From contig PWHX01000017.1 of assembly GCA_003555415.1 (NCBI GenBank), forward strand, positions 1 to 17,474: a stretch of DNA of 17,474 nt, given 5' to 3'. Source of the DNA: Syntrophomonadaceae bacterium (GTDB lineage: Bacteria > Bacillota > Dethiobacteria > SKNC01). Position 1 is the stretch's first letter. Each line of letters begins with the position of its first letter. The position numbers and the translations under genes are program-made. This document shows positions 7,797 to 15,168 of this stretch, piece by piece. The notes beneath the pieces were generated by a model, which was not told the DNA's origin, ran no database searches, and was given only the letters and a program-made list of their open reading frames with translations.

Positions 7797-8339
7797 TTAA
7801 GACAATTCTGGTTCAATAAGTCCGTAATTCCCATCTTTGCGACGATAGACAACATTCACTACTTCAGTTTCTGCATCAAAGAATACAAAAAAATCATGAT
7901 CCAGGAGGTCCATCTGCAAAATAGCTTCTTCTACAACCATAGGCTTCATGGCAAAACGTTTAACCCTGACAATTTTTGGTTCTTCCTCTTCTTCTGCCTT
8001 TTCTTCCCTGGCTACTTCTGTTTCTTCTGCCAGGGCTCTGCCTAGCTTTTGTTTATTTCGGGTAAGCTTGGCCTTGTACTTTTCTACCTGCTTTTCTAGT
8101 TTTTCTACCACATTATCAATGGAAGCATACATGTCCTGGGTAGATTCTTCTCCCCGCAGTATCATCCCATCAAGCAATATGGTAACTTCCACGATGTTAT
8201 TTTCCCTGGTCATACTGAGGAGAACCTGAGCTTCTGTTTCTTTTTCAAAATACTTGTCTAACTTACCAATTCTTTTTTCTACGTAATTCTGTAGAGCTTC
8301 TGTAACATCAATGTTTTTGCCCCGTAAGTTAATTATCAA
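7797..8339 (-). CDS. hpf: Ribosome hibernation promoting factor, long form
   Basis: HPF binds the decoding centre of 30S subunits in slow or starved growth. The long form, as here at 180 residues, also pairs two ribosomes into inactive 100S dimers. Residues about 1-100 are the HPF/RaiA S30AE domain (MIINLRGKNIDVTEALQNYV onwards). A charged Glu/Lys-rich linker follows (about 100-120). The C-terminal dimerisation domain is about 122-178, with the characteristic RVKRFAMKPM, FFVFFDAETE and NVVYRRKDG. The start is TTG at 8339, with AGGAG 9 nt upstream and no better start nearby. A sigma-H-type promoter lies 38 bases before the start and a terminator follows, so it is probably a single-gene unit. 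Confidence 0.97.
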   Translation of the reverse strand: MIINLRGKNIDVTEALQNYVEKRIGKLDKYFEKETEAQVLLSMTRENNIVEVTILLDGMILRGEESTQDMYASIDNVVEKLEKQVEKYKAKLTRNKQKLGRALAEETEVAREEKAEEEEEPKIVRVKRFAMKPMVVEEAILQMDLLDHDFFVFFDAETEVVNVVYRRKDGNYGLIEPELS

Positions 8340-8376
8340 AAAGCCTCACTCCTTTTCAGGGTTATTATACTATATA

Positions 8377-8406
8377 ATATTCCCTTTTTATACTTAAAAA
8401 TCCTAC
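8377..8406 (-). promoter_or_regulatory. Sigma-H-type promoter upstream of hpf
   Basis: The minus strand reads GTAGGATTT (8406-8398), a 12-base spacer and AGGGAATAT (8385-8377). Both parts fit the Bacillus sigma-H consensus RNAGGAWWW and RNNGAATWW exactly, with a normal spacing. The B. subtilis hpf homologue (yvyD) is known to be under sigma-B and sigma-H control. A TATAAT at 8369-8364 also exists, but its upstream hexamer TATAAA is not a good -35. Confidence 0.65.
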
Positions 8407-8437
8407 CTTACCGTATCTTAAGTTTTGTTAATAAAAG

Positions 8438-8465
8438 AAAATCCCAAACCTGGATTTGGGATTTT
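8438..8465 (-). terminator. Intrinsic terminator of cspA
   Basis: AAAATCCCAAA (8438-8448) and TTTGGGATTTT (8455-8465) form a perfect 11-bp stem with a 6-base loop. On the minus strand T-rich sequence (TTTTCTTTTATT) follows. It is 47 bases after the cspA stop and shields hpf from readthrough. The stem is AT-flanked and could also work on the plus strand, but no plus-strand gene is upstream. Confidence 0.87.
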
Positions 8466-8512
8466 TCCAACTTGCTAAGCATGAATCTATTGATAAATCC
8501 TGTTAAGGGATT

Positions 8513-8713
8513 TTATAGCTTCACAACATTAGCGGCCTGAGGACCTCTGGCCCCTTCAATAATATCAAACTCAACCTTTTCACCTTCGGCTAAAGTTTTA
8601 AAACCTTCTTCTTGAATAGCAGAAAAATGTACAAATACATCTCCTTCTCCATTCTCTCTTTCAATAAAACCATAACCCTTTTCCCTGCTGAACCACTTTA
8701 CTTGACCTAGCAT
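8513..8713 (-). CDS. Cold-shock domain protein (CspA/CspB family)
   Basis: This small single-stranded nucleic acid binding protein acts as an RNA chaperone in the cytoplasm. The cold-shock OB fold is complete: GQVKWFSREKGYGFI carries RNP-1 (KGYGFI), and DVFVHFSAI is RNP-2. The preferred start is ATG 8713, giving 66 residues, the standard length, beginning MLGQVKWF. An in-frame ATG at 8725 would add four residues, but AGGAGG would then be only 1 nt before it. From 8713 the AGGAGG is 13 nt away, rather long, so the start is not certain. The gene has a strong promoter, a leader of about 60 bases containing a hairpin and its own terminator. High expression is likely. Confidence 0.95.
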   Translation of the reverse strand: MLGQVKWFSREKGYGFIERENGEGDVFVHFSAIQEEGFKTLAEGEKVEFDIIEGARGPQAANVVKL

Positions 8714-8749
8714 TTTATATTTCATTCCTCCTAATTAAATATTAAATAG

Positions 8750-8771
8750 ACTAAGATATCACAAACTTAGT
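8750..8771 (-). other. Small hairpin in the cspA leader
   Basis: ACTAAG (8771-8766) and CTTAGT (8755-8750) on the minus strand pair over 6 bp around a 10-base loop. It lies between the promoter and the Shine-Dalgarno. Cold-shock mRNAs often have structured leaders, but a 6-bp stem is weak and could be chance. Confidence 0.3.
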
Positions 8772-8779
8772 TACTCTAA

Positions 8780-8808
8780 AGATTATCATAACTACCCGGT
8801 ATTGTCAA
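8780..8808 (-). promoter_or_regulatory. Sigma-A promoter of cspA, with extended -10
   Basis: A perfect TTGACA (8808-8803) is separated by 17 bases from TAATCT (8785-8780), with TGA just before it giving an extended TGn -10. Transcription would start near 8773. It overlaps the sequence just after the comF stop, so cspA need not depend on the upstream operon. Confidence 0.75.
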
Positions 8809-8826
8809 ACTTAAATTATTTTAACA

Positions 8827-9522
8827 TTACCTGCCAATAACTGCCGCATAAAGCGTCTGGGCCCCTCCCTCCTTTAGAACCCTGGCAGCCTCATTTATGG
8901 TAGCACCGCTGGTACATATGTCGTCCACAACAAGAAGACAGTTTGCCATTTTTTCTCTTTCTGCTAATTTAAAAGCTCCCTGGACATTTTCCCACCGTTC
9001 TGTGCGAGAAAGCCGGGTTTGTGTTTGGGTATCTCTAACTCTTTTTAAAACGTCAAGCACAGGGACATCTAGATGGATAGCCAGTTTATCAGCTAAAATC
9101 CGGGCCTGGTTAAATCGCCTTTCTTTTAAGCGGCGGGAATGCAGGGGAATGGGAACTATGCCCTCCGGAGACAACCAGTTTTTTGTTTTTATTTGCAAAC
9201 CTATTTCCTCGGCCAGGTAGGGAATAAAAAAATCAGCTACTTCTTTTTTCCCTTCATATTTATACATTTTTATTAATTTTTTTAGATTGCCCCGGTAAGG
9301 CCCAAGGGCATAAATACCACTGACATAAAGGTCTTTATCAGTGCACCAGGAGCAACTTCCCCATGTATGATCAGAATAAGAGCAAAAGGAACACCCTCCG
9401 CTAGATAGGTCCAGTTTTTCCTGGCAGGAGAAACAAACGGTTTTTCCCCCTTTGGTCAGTCCCCGGCAAAGAAAGCAACGGGGAGGATAAACCAGGTCCA
9501 GGACAGCTTTTAACCAGTTCAA
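8827..9522 (-). CDS. comF: ComF family protein (phosphoribosyltransferase-like)
   Basis: ComF proteins take part in DNA uptake and recombination in competent bacteria; the exact reaction is not settled. The 231-residue protein begins with four CxxC pairs (C16/19, C30/33, C44/47, C57/60), consistent with a zinc ribbon. It ends in a type I phosphoribosyltransferase fold with a PRPP loop, VVDDICTSGAT (198-208). The preferred TTG start at 9522 has a GAGGTG Shine-Dalgarno 7 nt upstream and gives an N-terminus MNWLKAVLDLVYPPRC, close to family norms. An in-frame TTG at 9549 would overlap the end of recD2 by 8 bases, but its GAGG is 13 nt away. It is probably the last gene of a metK–recD2–comF operon, as no terminator separates them. 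Confidence 0.9.
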   Translation of the reverse strand: MNWLKAVLDLVYPPRCFLCRGLTKGGKTVCFSCQEKLDLSSGGCSFCSYSDHTWGSCSWCTDKDLYVSGIYALGPYRGNLKKLIKMYKYEGKKEVADFFIPYLAEEIGLQIKTKNWLSPEGIVPIPLHSRRLKERRFNQARILADKLAIHLDVPVLDVLKRVRDTQTQTRLSRTERWENVQGAFKLAEREKMANCLLVVDDICTSGATINEAARVLKEGGAQTLYAAVIGR

Positions 9523-9529
9523 AATTATA

Positions 9530-9535
9530 CACCTC
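9530..9535 (-). promoter_or_regulatory. Shine-Dalgarno favouring the shorter comF start
   Basis: The minus strand reads GAGGTG here, fully complementary to the 16S rRNA end, 7 nt before the TTG at 9522. The alternative TTG at 9549 has only a distant GAGG. Confidence 0.6.
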
Positions 9536-9541
9536 GAATTA

Positions 9542-11728
9542 TCAATCAATATTATTATGTAACCTCTTCCCCAAAAGAGTATACCTTTCTTCTACTTTAT
9601 TATTCTTCAAAGCTATGGCCATGGCTTTTTTAGTGCCCACTATAACCACCAGTTTCTTAGCCCTGGTAATGCCTGTATATACAAGGTTTCTCTGTAAAAG
9701 GATAAAGTGCTGGGTCACTACCGGCACTATTACCACCGGATACTCGCTCCCCTGGCTTTTATGAACAGAAATAGCATAAGAAAGAACCAGTTCATCCAGT
9801 TCATTTAAGCTGTACTTTACTTCCCGGTTATCTTCTAAGTCGGGATAAATTACACCTATCTCTCCCTCCTCAGTATTAATATCCCTTATCCTTCCTATAT
9901 CCCCGTTATAAACTTCCTTTTGATAATTATTTTTAATCTGCATAACTTTATCCCCAAGGCGATACAATTCGCTTCCATAATTTATCTGCGTCTTATTCTT
10001 GGCGGCAGGGTTTAAGGTTTCCTGTAGACAACTGTTTAAATTATCCACCCCTACTAAAGTTTTTCGCATGGGGGTAATTACCTGAATATCCTCAACGGGA
10101 TTAACGTTTAAATATCGTGATATCCTGTAATGGCATAGATCCAAAATAGTATTTAATATTTTTTCCGGTTCTTCCTGCTGGATAAAGTAAAAATCCTTGT
10201 TTTTTTCATTTACCAGGGGAAACTTGCCATTATTAATACGGTGGGCGTTTACAATAATCAAGCTTTCCCGGGCCTGTCGAAATATCTCATCCAAAGTTAT
10301 TTGGGGTATAACATCAGATTTTATTAGTTCCCGCAAAACATTACCCGCTCCGACCGAGGGAAGCTGGTCGGTATCCCCTACCAGGATTAGCTTACATGTA
10401 GAAGGTAAAGCTTTCAGGAGGTTGTACATCAGTAGAAGGTCTACCATGGAAACCTCGTCCACTATTAAAACATCTGTTTTCAAAGGGTTATCTTCGTTTC
10501 TCTTAAATCTAAGGTCTCCATCAGAATAACCGTATTCCAAGAGACGGTGTATAGTCCTGGCCTCTCTTCCCGTGGCATCAGTCATCCGGCGGGCTGCTCT
10601 TCCTGTTGGAGCAGTAAGAGTTACCTGCATATCTCCTTCCTCAAACAGACTAATTAACGTTCTAATGGTAGTAGTCTTTCCCGTCCCGGGGCCACCGGTT
10701 ATAATTAGAATACCTTCCTCCAGTGCTTTTTGTAGGGCCTCCTGCTGTTTGGAAGTCAATTTTATACCTATATCATTGTGTTTAATGCCCGCTTTATGGT
10801 TCATGCTCAACTGGTAAGACTTTAAGCTTAACAGTTTTCTGGTTATGCCTTTTTCCGCATGGTAAAAGGGAGCAAGATAAAGCAACCTTTCCTGTGTACC
10901 CGGCTCCTGCTCCACAAATAATTCCTTTTCATTTATCAGTTCCATGATTTGCTCTTTTATAAGGGGTGTTTCAATTTCCCCCTCTTCATCAGCAAATAGT
11001 TTTCTAATCTGGTCATTAATCTCTTCCTCCGGCAAAAAAACATGTCCATTTCCGGCGGCTTCCCATAAAACATATTGAACTGCTGCTTTAATCCTGTGGG
11101 GAGAACGAAACTCCATTCCTAATTTAAGTGCTATTTTATCAGCCGTCTTAAAGCCAATACCGGTTACTTCCGTTGCCAGGCGATAAGGGTTTTCCTTAAT
11201 TTGAGATATCGTATCCTTCTGGTAACGTTTGTATATCTTAACAGCAAGACTGGGACTAACATCGTAATTTTGAAGAAAAATCATAACGTCCCTGATATCT
11301 TTTTGTTCTTCAAAACCTTTGGATATGGTTTCCGCCTTTTTTTCTCCTATCCCCTCCACCTCACATAATCGATGGGGGTTTTTTTCTATTACCTCCAGAA
11401 CTTCATGGCCAAAATAAGAAACCAACTTTTGGGCTGTAGCCGGCCCAATGCCCTTGATTGAGCCTGAACCTAAATATTTTTCAATGCCCTTCAATGTCCG
11501 GGGCATAATAGATTCATAGCTTTCTGCTTTAAACTGACGCCCAAATTTTGGGTTATTAACCCACTCGCCCTTTATCTTTAAGGATTCTCCCGGAGTTAAA
11601 GATGGAAATATTCCAACTACGGTTATTAGCTTTTCGGTTTTTCCATCAGGCAATAACCTGGCTACCGTAAAATCATTTTCGCTGTTTTGGTATGTAATTC
11701 TTTCCAGGGTGCCTTCAATAACCGGCAT
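9542..11728 (-). CDS. recD2: ATP-dependent DNA helicase RecD2
   Basis: RecD2 is a 5'-3' superfamily 1B helicase that acts without RecBC, linked to replication fork upkeep and mismatch repair. The 728-residue protein has the long N-terminal region that distinguishes RecD2 from RecD. It includes an OB-like start (about 1-75) and helix-hairpin-helix repeats (about 85-200, for example IKGIGPATAQ, VEGIGEKKAE and VTGIGFKTAD). Walker A is GGPGTGKT (345-352) and Walker B with motif II is DEVSMVD (424-430). Motif VI-type sequence VYTGITRAKK and the SYAISVHKSQGSEYP signature are near the end. ATG 11728 follows GGAG. It is 49 bases after metK with no terminator between, and comF starts within or just after its stop. 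Confidence 0.97.
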   Translation of the reverse strand: MPVIEGTLERITYQNSENDFTVARLLPDGKTEKLITVVGIFPSLTPGESLKIKGEWVNNPKFGRQFKAESYESIMPRTLKGIEKYLGSGSIKGIGPATAQKLVSYFGHEVLEVIEKNPHRLCEVEGIGEKKAETISKGFEEQKDIRDVMIFLQNYDVSPSLAVKIYKRYQKDTISQIKENPYRLATEVTGIGFKTADKIALKLGMEFRSPHRIKAAVQYVLWEAAGNGHVFLPEEEINDQIRKLFADEEGEIETPLIKEQIMELINEKELFVEQEPGTQERLLYLAPFYHAEKGITRKLLSLKSYQLSMNHKAGIKHNDIGIKLTSKQQEALQKALEEGILIITGGPGTGKTTTIRTLISLFEEGDMQVTLTAPTGRAARRMTDATGREARTIHRLLEYGYSDGDLRFKRNEDNPLKTDVLIVDEVSMVDLLLMYNLLKALPSTCKLILVGDTDQLPSVGAGNVLRELIKSDVIPQITLDEIFRQARESLIIVNAHRINNGKFPLVNEKNKDFYFIQQEEPEKILNTILDLCHYRISRYLNVNPVEDIQVITPMRKTLVGVDNLNSCLQETLNPAAKNKTQINYGSELYRLGDKVMQIKNNYQKEVYNGDIGRIRDINTEEGEIGVIYPDLEDNREVKYSLNELDELVLSYAISVHKSQGSEYPVVIVPVVTQHFILLQRNLVYTGITRAKKLVVIVGTKKAMAIALKNNKVEERYTLLGKRLHNNID

Positions 11729-11777
11729 TTTACTCCTTCTCCCATCTGATTCTTATTCATAAATATCTCAAACAATA

Positions 11778-12968
11778 TTAAGAGGAGGCGGCAACTTCTT
11801 TTAAAAGTTTGGCTTTATCTGTTTTTTCCCAGGTAAGGTCTAAATCCTCTCTTCCAAAATGACCATAAGCTGCCAGCGCCCTGTAAATGGGCCTGCGCAG
11901 ATCCAGGTCCCTTATAATAGCCCCGGGTCTTAAGTCGAAGTGTTCTGTGACTAAATCAGCAATTACTTCTTCAGAAACCTGGCCGGTGCCAAAAGTATCT
12001 ACCATCACCGAAACAGGCCGGGCCACTCCAATGGCATATGCGATCTGCACTTCACATCTATGGGCCAGCCCTGCGGCTACAATATTTTTTGCCACATACC
12101 TGGCAGCATAGGAAGAGGACCTGTCAACTTTAGTTGGATCTTTGCCGGAATAAGCCCCTCCACCGTGGCGGGAAAAACTGCCGTAAGTATCCACAATAAT
12201 TTTGCGACCGGTTAACCCTGCATCTCCTAAAGGTCCTCCCACTACAAACCTACCGGTAGGATTAACATGAATTATGGTGGATTCATCCAACAGTTGAGAG
12301 GGAACTATTTCCTTGATAACATTATCAGTTACATCCCGGCGAATTTGATCCAGGGAAATATCTGGCTTGTGCTGGCAGGAAACTATTACTGTATGAATTC
12401 TCTTAGGGACATCATTTTCATATTCAACAGTAACCTGAGTTTTTCCGTCTGGCCTTAGATAGGGCAGCACTCTTTTTTTCCTTAACTCTGCCAATCTCAT
12501 GGATAATTTATGGGCCAGGGAGATAGGAAGGGGCATTAGCTCAGGAGTTTCATTTACAGCATAACCAAAAACCATCCCCTGATCTCCGGCTCCAACATTT
12601 AATGACTCATCAGCATCCCCTTCTCCTGATTTAGCCTCAAAGGACTTGTTTACCCCCAGGGCAATATCAGGGGACTGCTCATCAATAGAAGAAATAACAG
12701 CACAAGTATCGCCGTCAAAACCAAACTTGGCTCTGGTATAACCAATTTCTTTAATTGTATCCCTGACTATTTTAGGGATATCAACGTAACAATCAGTAGT
12801 TACTTCACCTACCACCAGGACCAAGCCTGTAGTTACTGTAGTTTCCACGGCTGCCCGGGAAAGAGGGTCCTTTTCCAGTATGGCATCCAGCAGTGCATCA
12901 GATACCTGGTCAGCTACTTTGTCAGGATGCCCTTCCGTAACCGATTCAGAGGTAAATAGTTTTTTCAT
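11778..12968 (-). CDS. metK: S-adenosylmethionine synthetase
   Basis: MetK makes S-adenosylmethionine from methionine and ATP, supplying methyl groups to the cell. The 396-residue protein is full length. Family motifs are TEGHPDKVADQVSDA (11-25), with the ATP/methionine-site histidine at 14, GAGDQGMVFGY (126-136) and GGGAYSGKDPTKVDRS (269-284). The ATG at 12968 follows AGGGAG with a spacer of about 10 bases. Many Firmicutes metK genes have an S-box riboswitch, but the 94-base gap before this one is too short and shows no S-box core. Instead it holds competing hairpins. It probably leads an operon with recD2 and comF. Confidence 0.99.
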   Translation of the reverse strand: MKKLFTSESVTEGHPDKVADQVSDALLDAILEKDPLSRAAVETTVTTGLVLVVGEVTTDCYVDIPKIVRDTIKEIGYTRAKFGFDGDTCAVISSIDEQSPDIALGVNKSFEAKSGEGDADESLNVGAGDQGMVFGYAVNETPELMPLPISLAHKLSMRLAELRKKRVLPYLRPDGKTQVTVEYENDVPKRIHTVIVSCQHKPDISLDQIRRDVTDNVIKEIVPSQLLDESTIIHVNPTGRFVVGGPLGDAGLTGRKIIVDTYGSFSRHGGGAYSGKDPTKVDRSSSYAARYVAKNIVAAGLAHRCEVQIAYAIGVARPVSVMVDTFGTGQVSEEVIADLVTEHFDLRPGAIIRDLDLRRPIYRALAAYGHFGREDLDLTWEKTDKAKLLKEVAASS

Positions 12969-13007
12969 GATTTTAACACTCCCTTAAATAAATAATAAAA
13001 ATATCTT

Positions 13008-13050
13008 AAAAAGAGGCTCGCACAAAAGCTATCTCTTATTAAGTCAAGAG
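13008..13050 (-). promoter_or_regulatory. Competing hairpins: terminator or attenuator between fabZ and metK
   Basis: On the minus strand AAGAG (13037-13033) can pair with CTCTT upstream (13050-13046) or with CTCTT downstream (13015-13011). The downstream pairing is extended by GCT/AGC (13029-13027 and 13018-13016) with a 3-base bulge, and TTTTT follows directly (13012-13008). That form looks like a terminator for fabZ, and the upstream pairing would prevent it. No ligand-binding riboswitch core was found. Attenuation is inference; a simple fabZ terminator is equally possible. Confidence 0.4.
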
Positions 13051-13062
13051 CTTAACTTCAGG

Positions 13063-13491
13063 CTAACCCTCTGCCAGGCCGAATAACAGTTCTCCGGAAA
13101 CAGCCAGCTCATCTCCAATATATGCCTTTCCTTCTCCTCTGCCTATGGAAGACCTCATTTTGGTCATAACAACCTCAATTTTCAGCTGTTCGCCGGGGGC
13201 CACCTGTCTTTTAAATCTCACTTTATCAATACCAGCAAAAAGGGCCAGTTTCCCTTTATTCTCCTCAAGGGACAACAGGGCAACGGCACCTACCTGGGCC
13301 ATGGCTTCTATAATCAATACCCCCGGCATCACCGGATAATCAGGGAAATGTCCGGTGAAATAAGGTTCATTAATGCTTACATTCTTTAAACCTAACGCCC
13401 TTTTGCCCGGCTCCAGTTCCAGTATATGATCTATCAGCAAAAATGGTGGCCTGTGGGGAATTATTTTTTGTATTTCTTTAATATCCAACAT
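13063..13491 (-). CDS. fabZ: 3-hydroxyacyl-ACP dehydratase FabZ
   Basis: FabZ dehydrates 3-hydroxyacyl-ACP in type II fatty acid synthesis. The 142-residue protein is a single hot-dog fold of the usual length. The catalytic motif GHFPDYPVMPGVLIIEAMAQ (47-66) is intact, with the catalytic histidine at 48 and glutamate at 62. The N-terminal IPHRPPFLLID is also typical. The ATG at 13491 follows GGAG with 9 nt. It sits alone between the terminator of the CooC-like gene and the metK leader, apart from other fatty acid genes. No convincing promoter is visible in the 71 bases before it, so it may depend on readthrough. Confidence 0.98.
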   Translation of the reverse strand: MLDIKEIQKIIPHRPPFLLIDHILELEPGKRALGLKNVSINEPYFTGHFPDYPVMPGVLIIEAMAQVGAVALLSLEENKGKLALFAGIDKVRFKRQVAPGEQLKIEVVMTKMRSSIGRGEGKAYIGDELAVSGELLFGLAEG

Positions 13492-13508
13492 GTTTCATCA
13501 CTCCTGGT

Positions 13509-13551
13509 AAAAAAATAAAAAGCCCTGACCAAACCTCAGGTCCAGGACTTT
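13509..13551 (-). terminator. Intrinsic terminator after the CooC-like gene
   Basis: On the minus strand AAAGTCCTG and CAGGGCTTT pair over 9 bp with one G-U, extended by ACC/GGT beyond a bulged G, around an 8-base loop. TTTTTATTTTTTT follows. It lies 11 bases after the stop at 13563. Confidence 0.92.
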
Positions 13552-13562
13552 ATTTGCATTTA

Positions 13563-14321
13563 CTAAAGGTTTAGCTTCTTTCCCAATCTTTTTACAGCAT
13601 CATAAGCCGTAGAATCTTCAGGGAGTTCAACCAGAGGTTTACCTTTTAAGTCATATTCTGCTACCATGGGGTCCAGGGGTATCTGACCCGCCAGGGTTAA
13701 ACCAGTTTTTTCAATTTCTTCCTTAAGGTTTTCTACGTCTTCTTCATTTTGAGCCTTGGTTACGACAAGATAAATCTCTTCAACCTTGATTTTAACGGAC
13801 TTAACGATTTCAAAGACTCTTCCGGCAGTACGAATTCCCCTGGCTGAAGAGTCACTGGTTATTATAAGTACATCTACATCACTTACTATCTTGCGGCTTA
13901 AGTGCTCCAGGCCTGCTTCATTATCTACAACTACATAATCATAATTTTCTCTTAGCGTTTCCAGGTGCTTTCGCAGTAAATCACTGGGATAACAGTAACA
14001 ACCCGGCCCATGGGGGTTTCCCATAACTACTAAATCATAGTTATCAGTTTCCAATAGAGCAGTGTGAAGGTTGTACTCAATAAACCTTTCCTTGGTCATC
14101 CCGGTAGGAACTTCCCGGGGATCTTTAGTCTTCTCCAGTATATCACTGATACAACTATCTACTTCTAAACCCAGGGCTTCATTAAAGTTAGCATTGGCAT
14201 CAGCATCTACAGCTAAAATAGAGTTCCCTGGCTTTTCCTCTGCTATATATCTGGTGATAAGCGCAGCCAGAGTTGTCTTGCCTGTGCCCCCCTTACCTGC
14301 TATAGCTATTTGCTTTGGCAT
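13563..14321 (-). CDS. CooC-like nickel-insertion ATPase (CO dehydrogenase maturation factor)
   Basis: CooC is a MinD-type ATPase that helps load nickel into the active-site C-cluster of anaerobic CO dehydrogenase; the related AcsF serves acetyl-CoA synthase. The 252-residue protein has a deviant Walker A, GKGGTGKTT (9-17), and a DADANAN switch region (39-45). A GPGCYCY segment carries the C-x-C pair (C108, C110) that binds nickel between subunits. VVVDNEAGLEHLSRK (130-144) is characteristic of CooC rather than MinD or ParA. The ATG at 14321 has AAGGAG 9 nt upstream. No CODH gene is in this window, so the target must lie elsewhere. The CxC and DNEAGLEH motifs make a generic chromosome-partition ATPase unlikely; which of CooC1, 2, 3 or AcsF it is cannot be told. 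Confidence 0.9.
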   Translation of the reverse strand: MPKQIAIAGKGGTGKTTLAALITRYIAEEKPGNSILAVDADANANFNEALGLEVDSCISDILEKTKDPREVPTGMTKERFIEYNLHTALLETDNYDLVVMGNPHGPGCYCYPSDLLRKHLETLRENYDYVVVDNEAGLEHLSRKIVSDVDVLIITSDSSARGIRTAGRVFEIVKSVKIKVEEIYLVVTKAQNEEDVENLKEEIEKTGLTLAGQIPLDPMVAEYDLKGKPLVELPEDSTAYDAVKRLGKKLNL

Positions 14322-14364
14322 ATATAATAGCTCCTTTCACTTAAATTTTTGCAATCACTAATTA

Positions 14365-14393
14365 ATTATATAAAACAAATATTAAAAATGCAA
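14365..14393 (-). promoter_or_regulatory. Sigma-A promoter of the CooC-like gene
   Basis: A perfect TATAAT (14370-14365) lies 17 bases after TTGCAT (14393-14388). The spacing is ideal and the -35 is poor. It starts inside the 80-base gap after the UPF0173 gene, and would give a leader of about 35 bases. Confidence 0.5.
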
Positions 14394-14401
14394 TCTTTAT
14401 A

Positions 14402-15079
14402 CTACTCAATAGACAACTGGTGTGTTTCTCCCGGGGCCAGTATTACGCATTGAGCTTCTGTTCTTTTTTCTACCTGTTCCTTAAAATCTTCCGGATTACA
14501 CTCTATAACAGGAAAGGTATTATAATGCATAGGTATAACCGCCCTGGGACTTACCATTTCTGTCGCCATAACCGCATCGGGAATACCCATGGTAAAATTA
14601 TCGCCAATAGGTAAAATGGCCAAATCTATATCTTCAAGCTGGCCTAAAAGTTTAAGATCGCTGAATAAACAGGTATCACCGGAAAAATAAATAACGTGAT
14701 CATAGAACTTTACTATAAATCCACAGGCATGTCCCCCGGGTATTCCGGAACCATGGAAGGCAGGCGTAATGCGAACATATCCAAAATCAAAATTGTGCTT
14801 TCCCCCCAGGTGCATAGGATGAGCTCTAATACCTCTTGATTCACAGGTTGTGGCTATCTCAAAAGTAGATATGACCATGGCGTCCTGGCTTTTTGCTATT
14901 TTTAAAGTGTCTCCCAGGTGATCCATATGCCAATGGCTTAACAAAATGTAATCTGCTTTTACTTCCTCGGCTTTACAGGGAGAAAGAGGGTTGTCATTAA
15001 AAAAAGGGTCAAAAAGCAGGGAAGTTCCGTTGCTTTCAATATTAAAACAAGCATGACCATAAAAGGTTACCTTTGTCAA
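14402..15079 (-). CDS. UPF0173-family metal-dependent hydrolase (metallo-beta-lactamase fold)
   Basis: This 225-residue protein is of the UPF0173/YtkL kind; the substrate of the family is not known. The metal ligands are all visible: HWHMDH (49-54, the HxHxDH motif), H109 in AFHGSG, D135 in SGDT and H185 in PMHYNT. There is no signal peptide, so it should be cytoplasmic. The start is TTG at 15079, with AAGGAGG 9 nt upstream. It lies immediately upstream of the CooC-like gene and divergent from the MoxR/VWA pair. Its part in either is unknown, though it may be co-regulated with the CooC-like gene. Confidence 0.93.
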   Translation of the reverse strand: MTKVTFYGHACFNIESNGTSLLFDPFFNDNPLSPCKAEEVKADYILLSHWHMDHLGDTLKIAKSQDAMVISTFEIATTCESRGIRAHPMHLGGKHNFDFGYVRITPAFHGSGIPGGHACGFIVKFYDHVIYFSGDTCLFSDLKLLGQLEDIDLAILPIGDNFTMGIPDAVMATEMVSPRAVIPMHYNTFPVIECNPEDFKEQVEKRTEAQCVILAPGETHQLSIE

Positions 15080-15106
15080 ATGAAGAAACCTCCTTAATTT
15101 TTTTTA

Positions 15107-15115
15107 ATTATAACA
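15107..15115 (-). promoter_or_regulatory. Extended -10 promoter of the UPF0173 gene
   Basis: The minus strand reads TGTTATAAT, a perfect extended -10 (TGnTATAAT). The hexamer 17 bases further up, TTTCAT, is a weak -35, as often seen with extended -10 elements. Transcription would start about 20 bases before the TTG at 15079. Confidence 0.55.
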
Positions 15116-15168
15116 TAATTGACTATAAAATGAAAATTTACTATTTTTTTAAAAAACGTTACTATTGG

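Noticed and set aside
8897..9220. A 107-codon plus-strand frame opposite comF
   Set aside because: It overlaps the PRPP-binding and zinc-finger coding sequence of comF, with no ribosome site or recognisable protein motif.
12969..13062. S-box (SAM-I) riboswitch before metK
   Set aside because: The gap is only 94 bases and lacks the conserved S-box core. Only short competing hairpins are seen.
14341..14400. A pair of TGCAATC words as an operator for the CooC-like gene
   Set aside because: The words are only 7 bases, in very AT-rich DNA, and one forms part of the -35 region. There is no further support.
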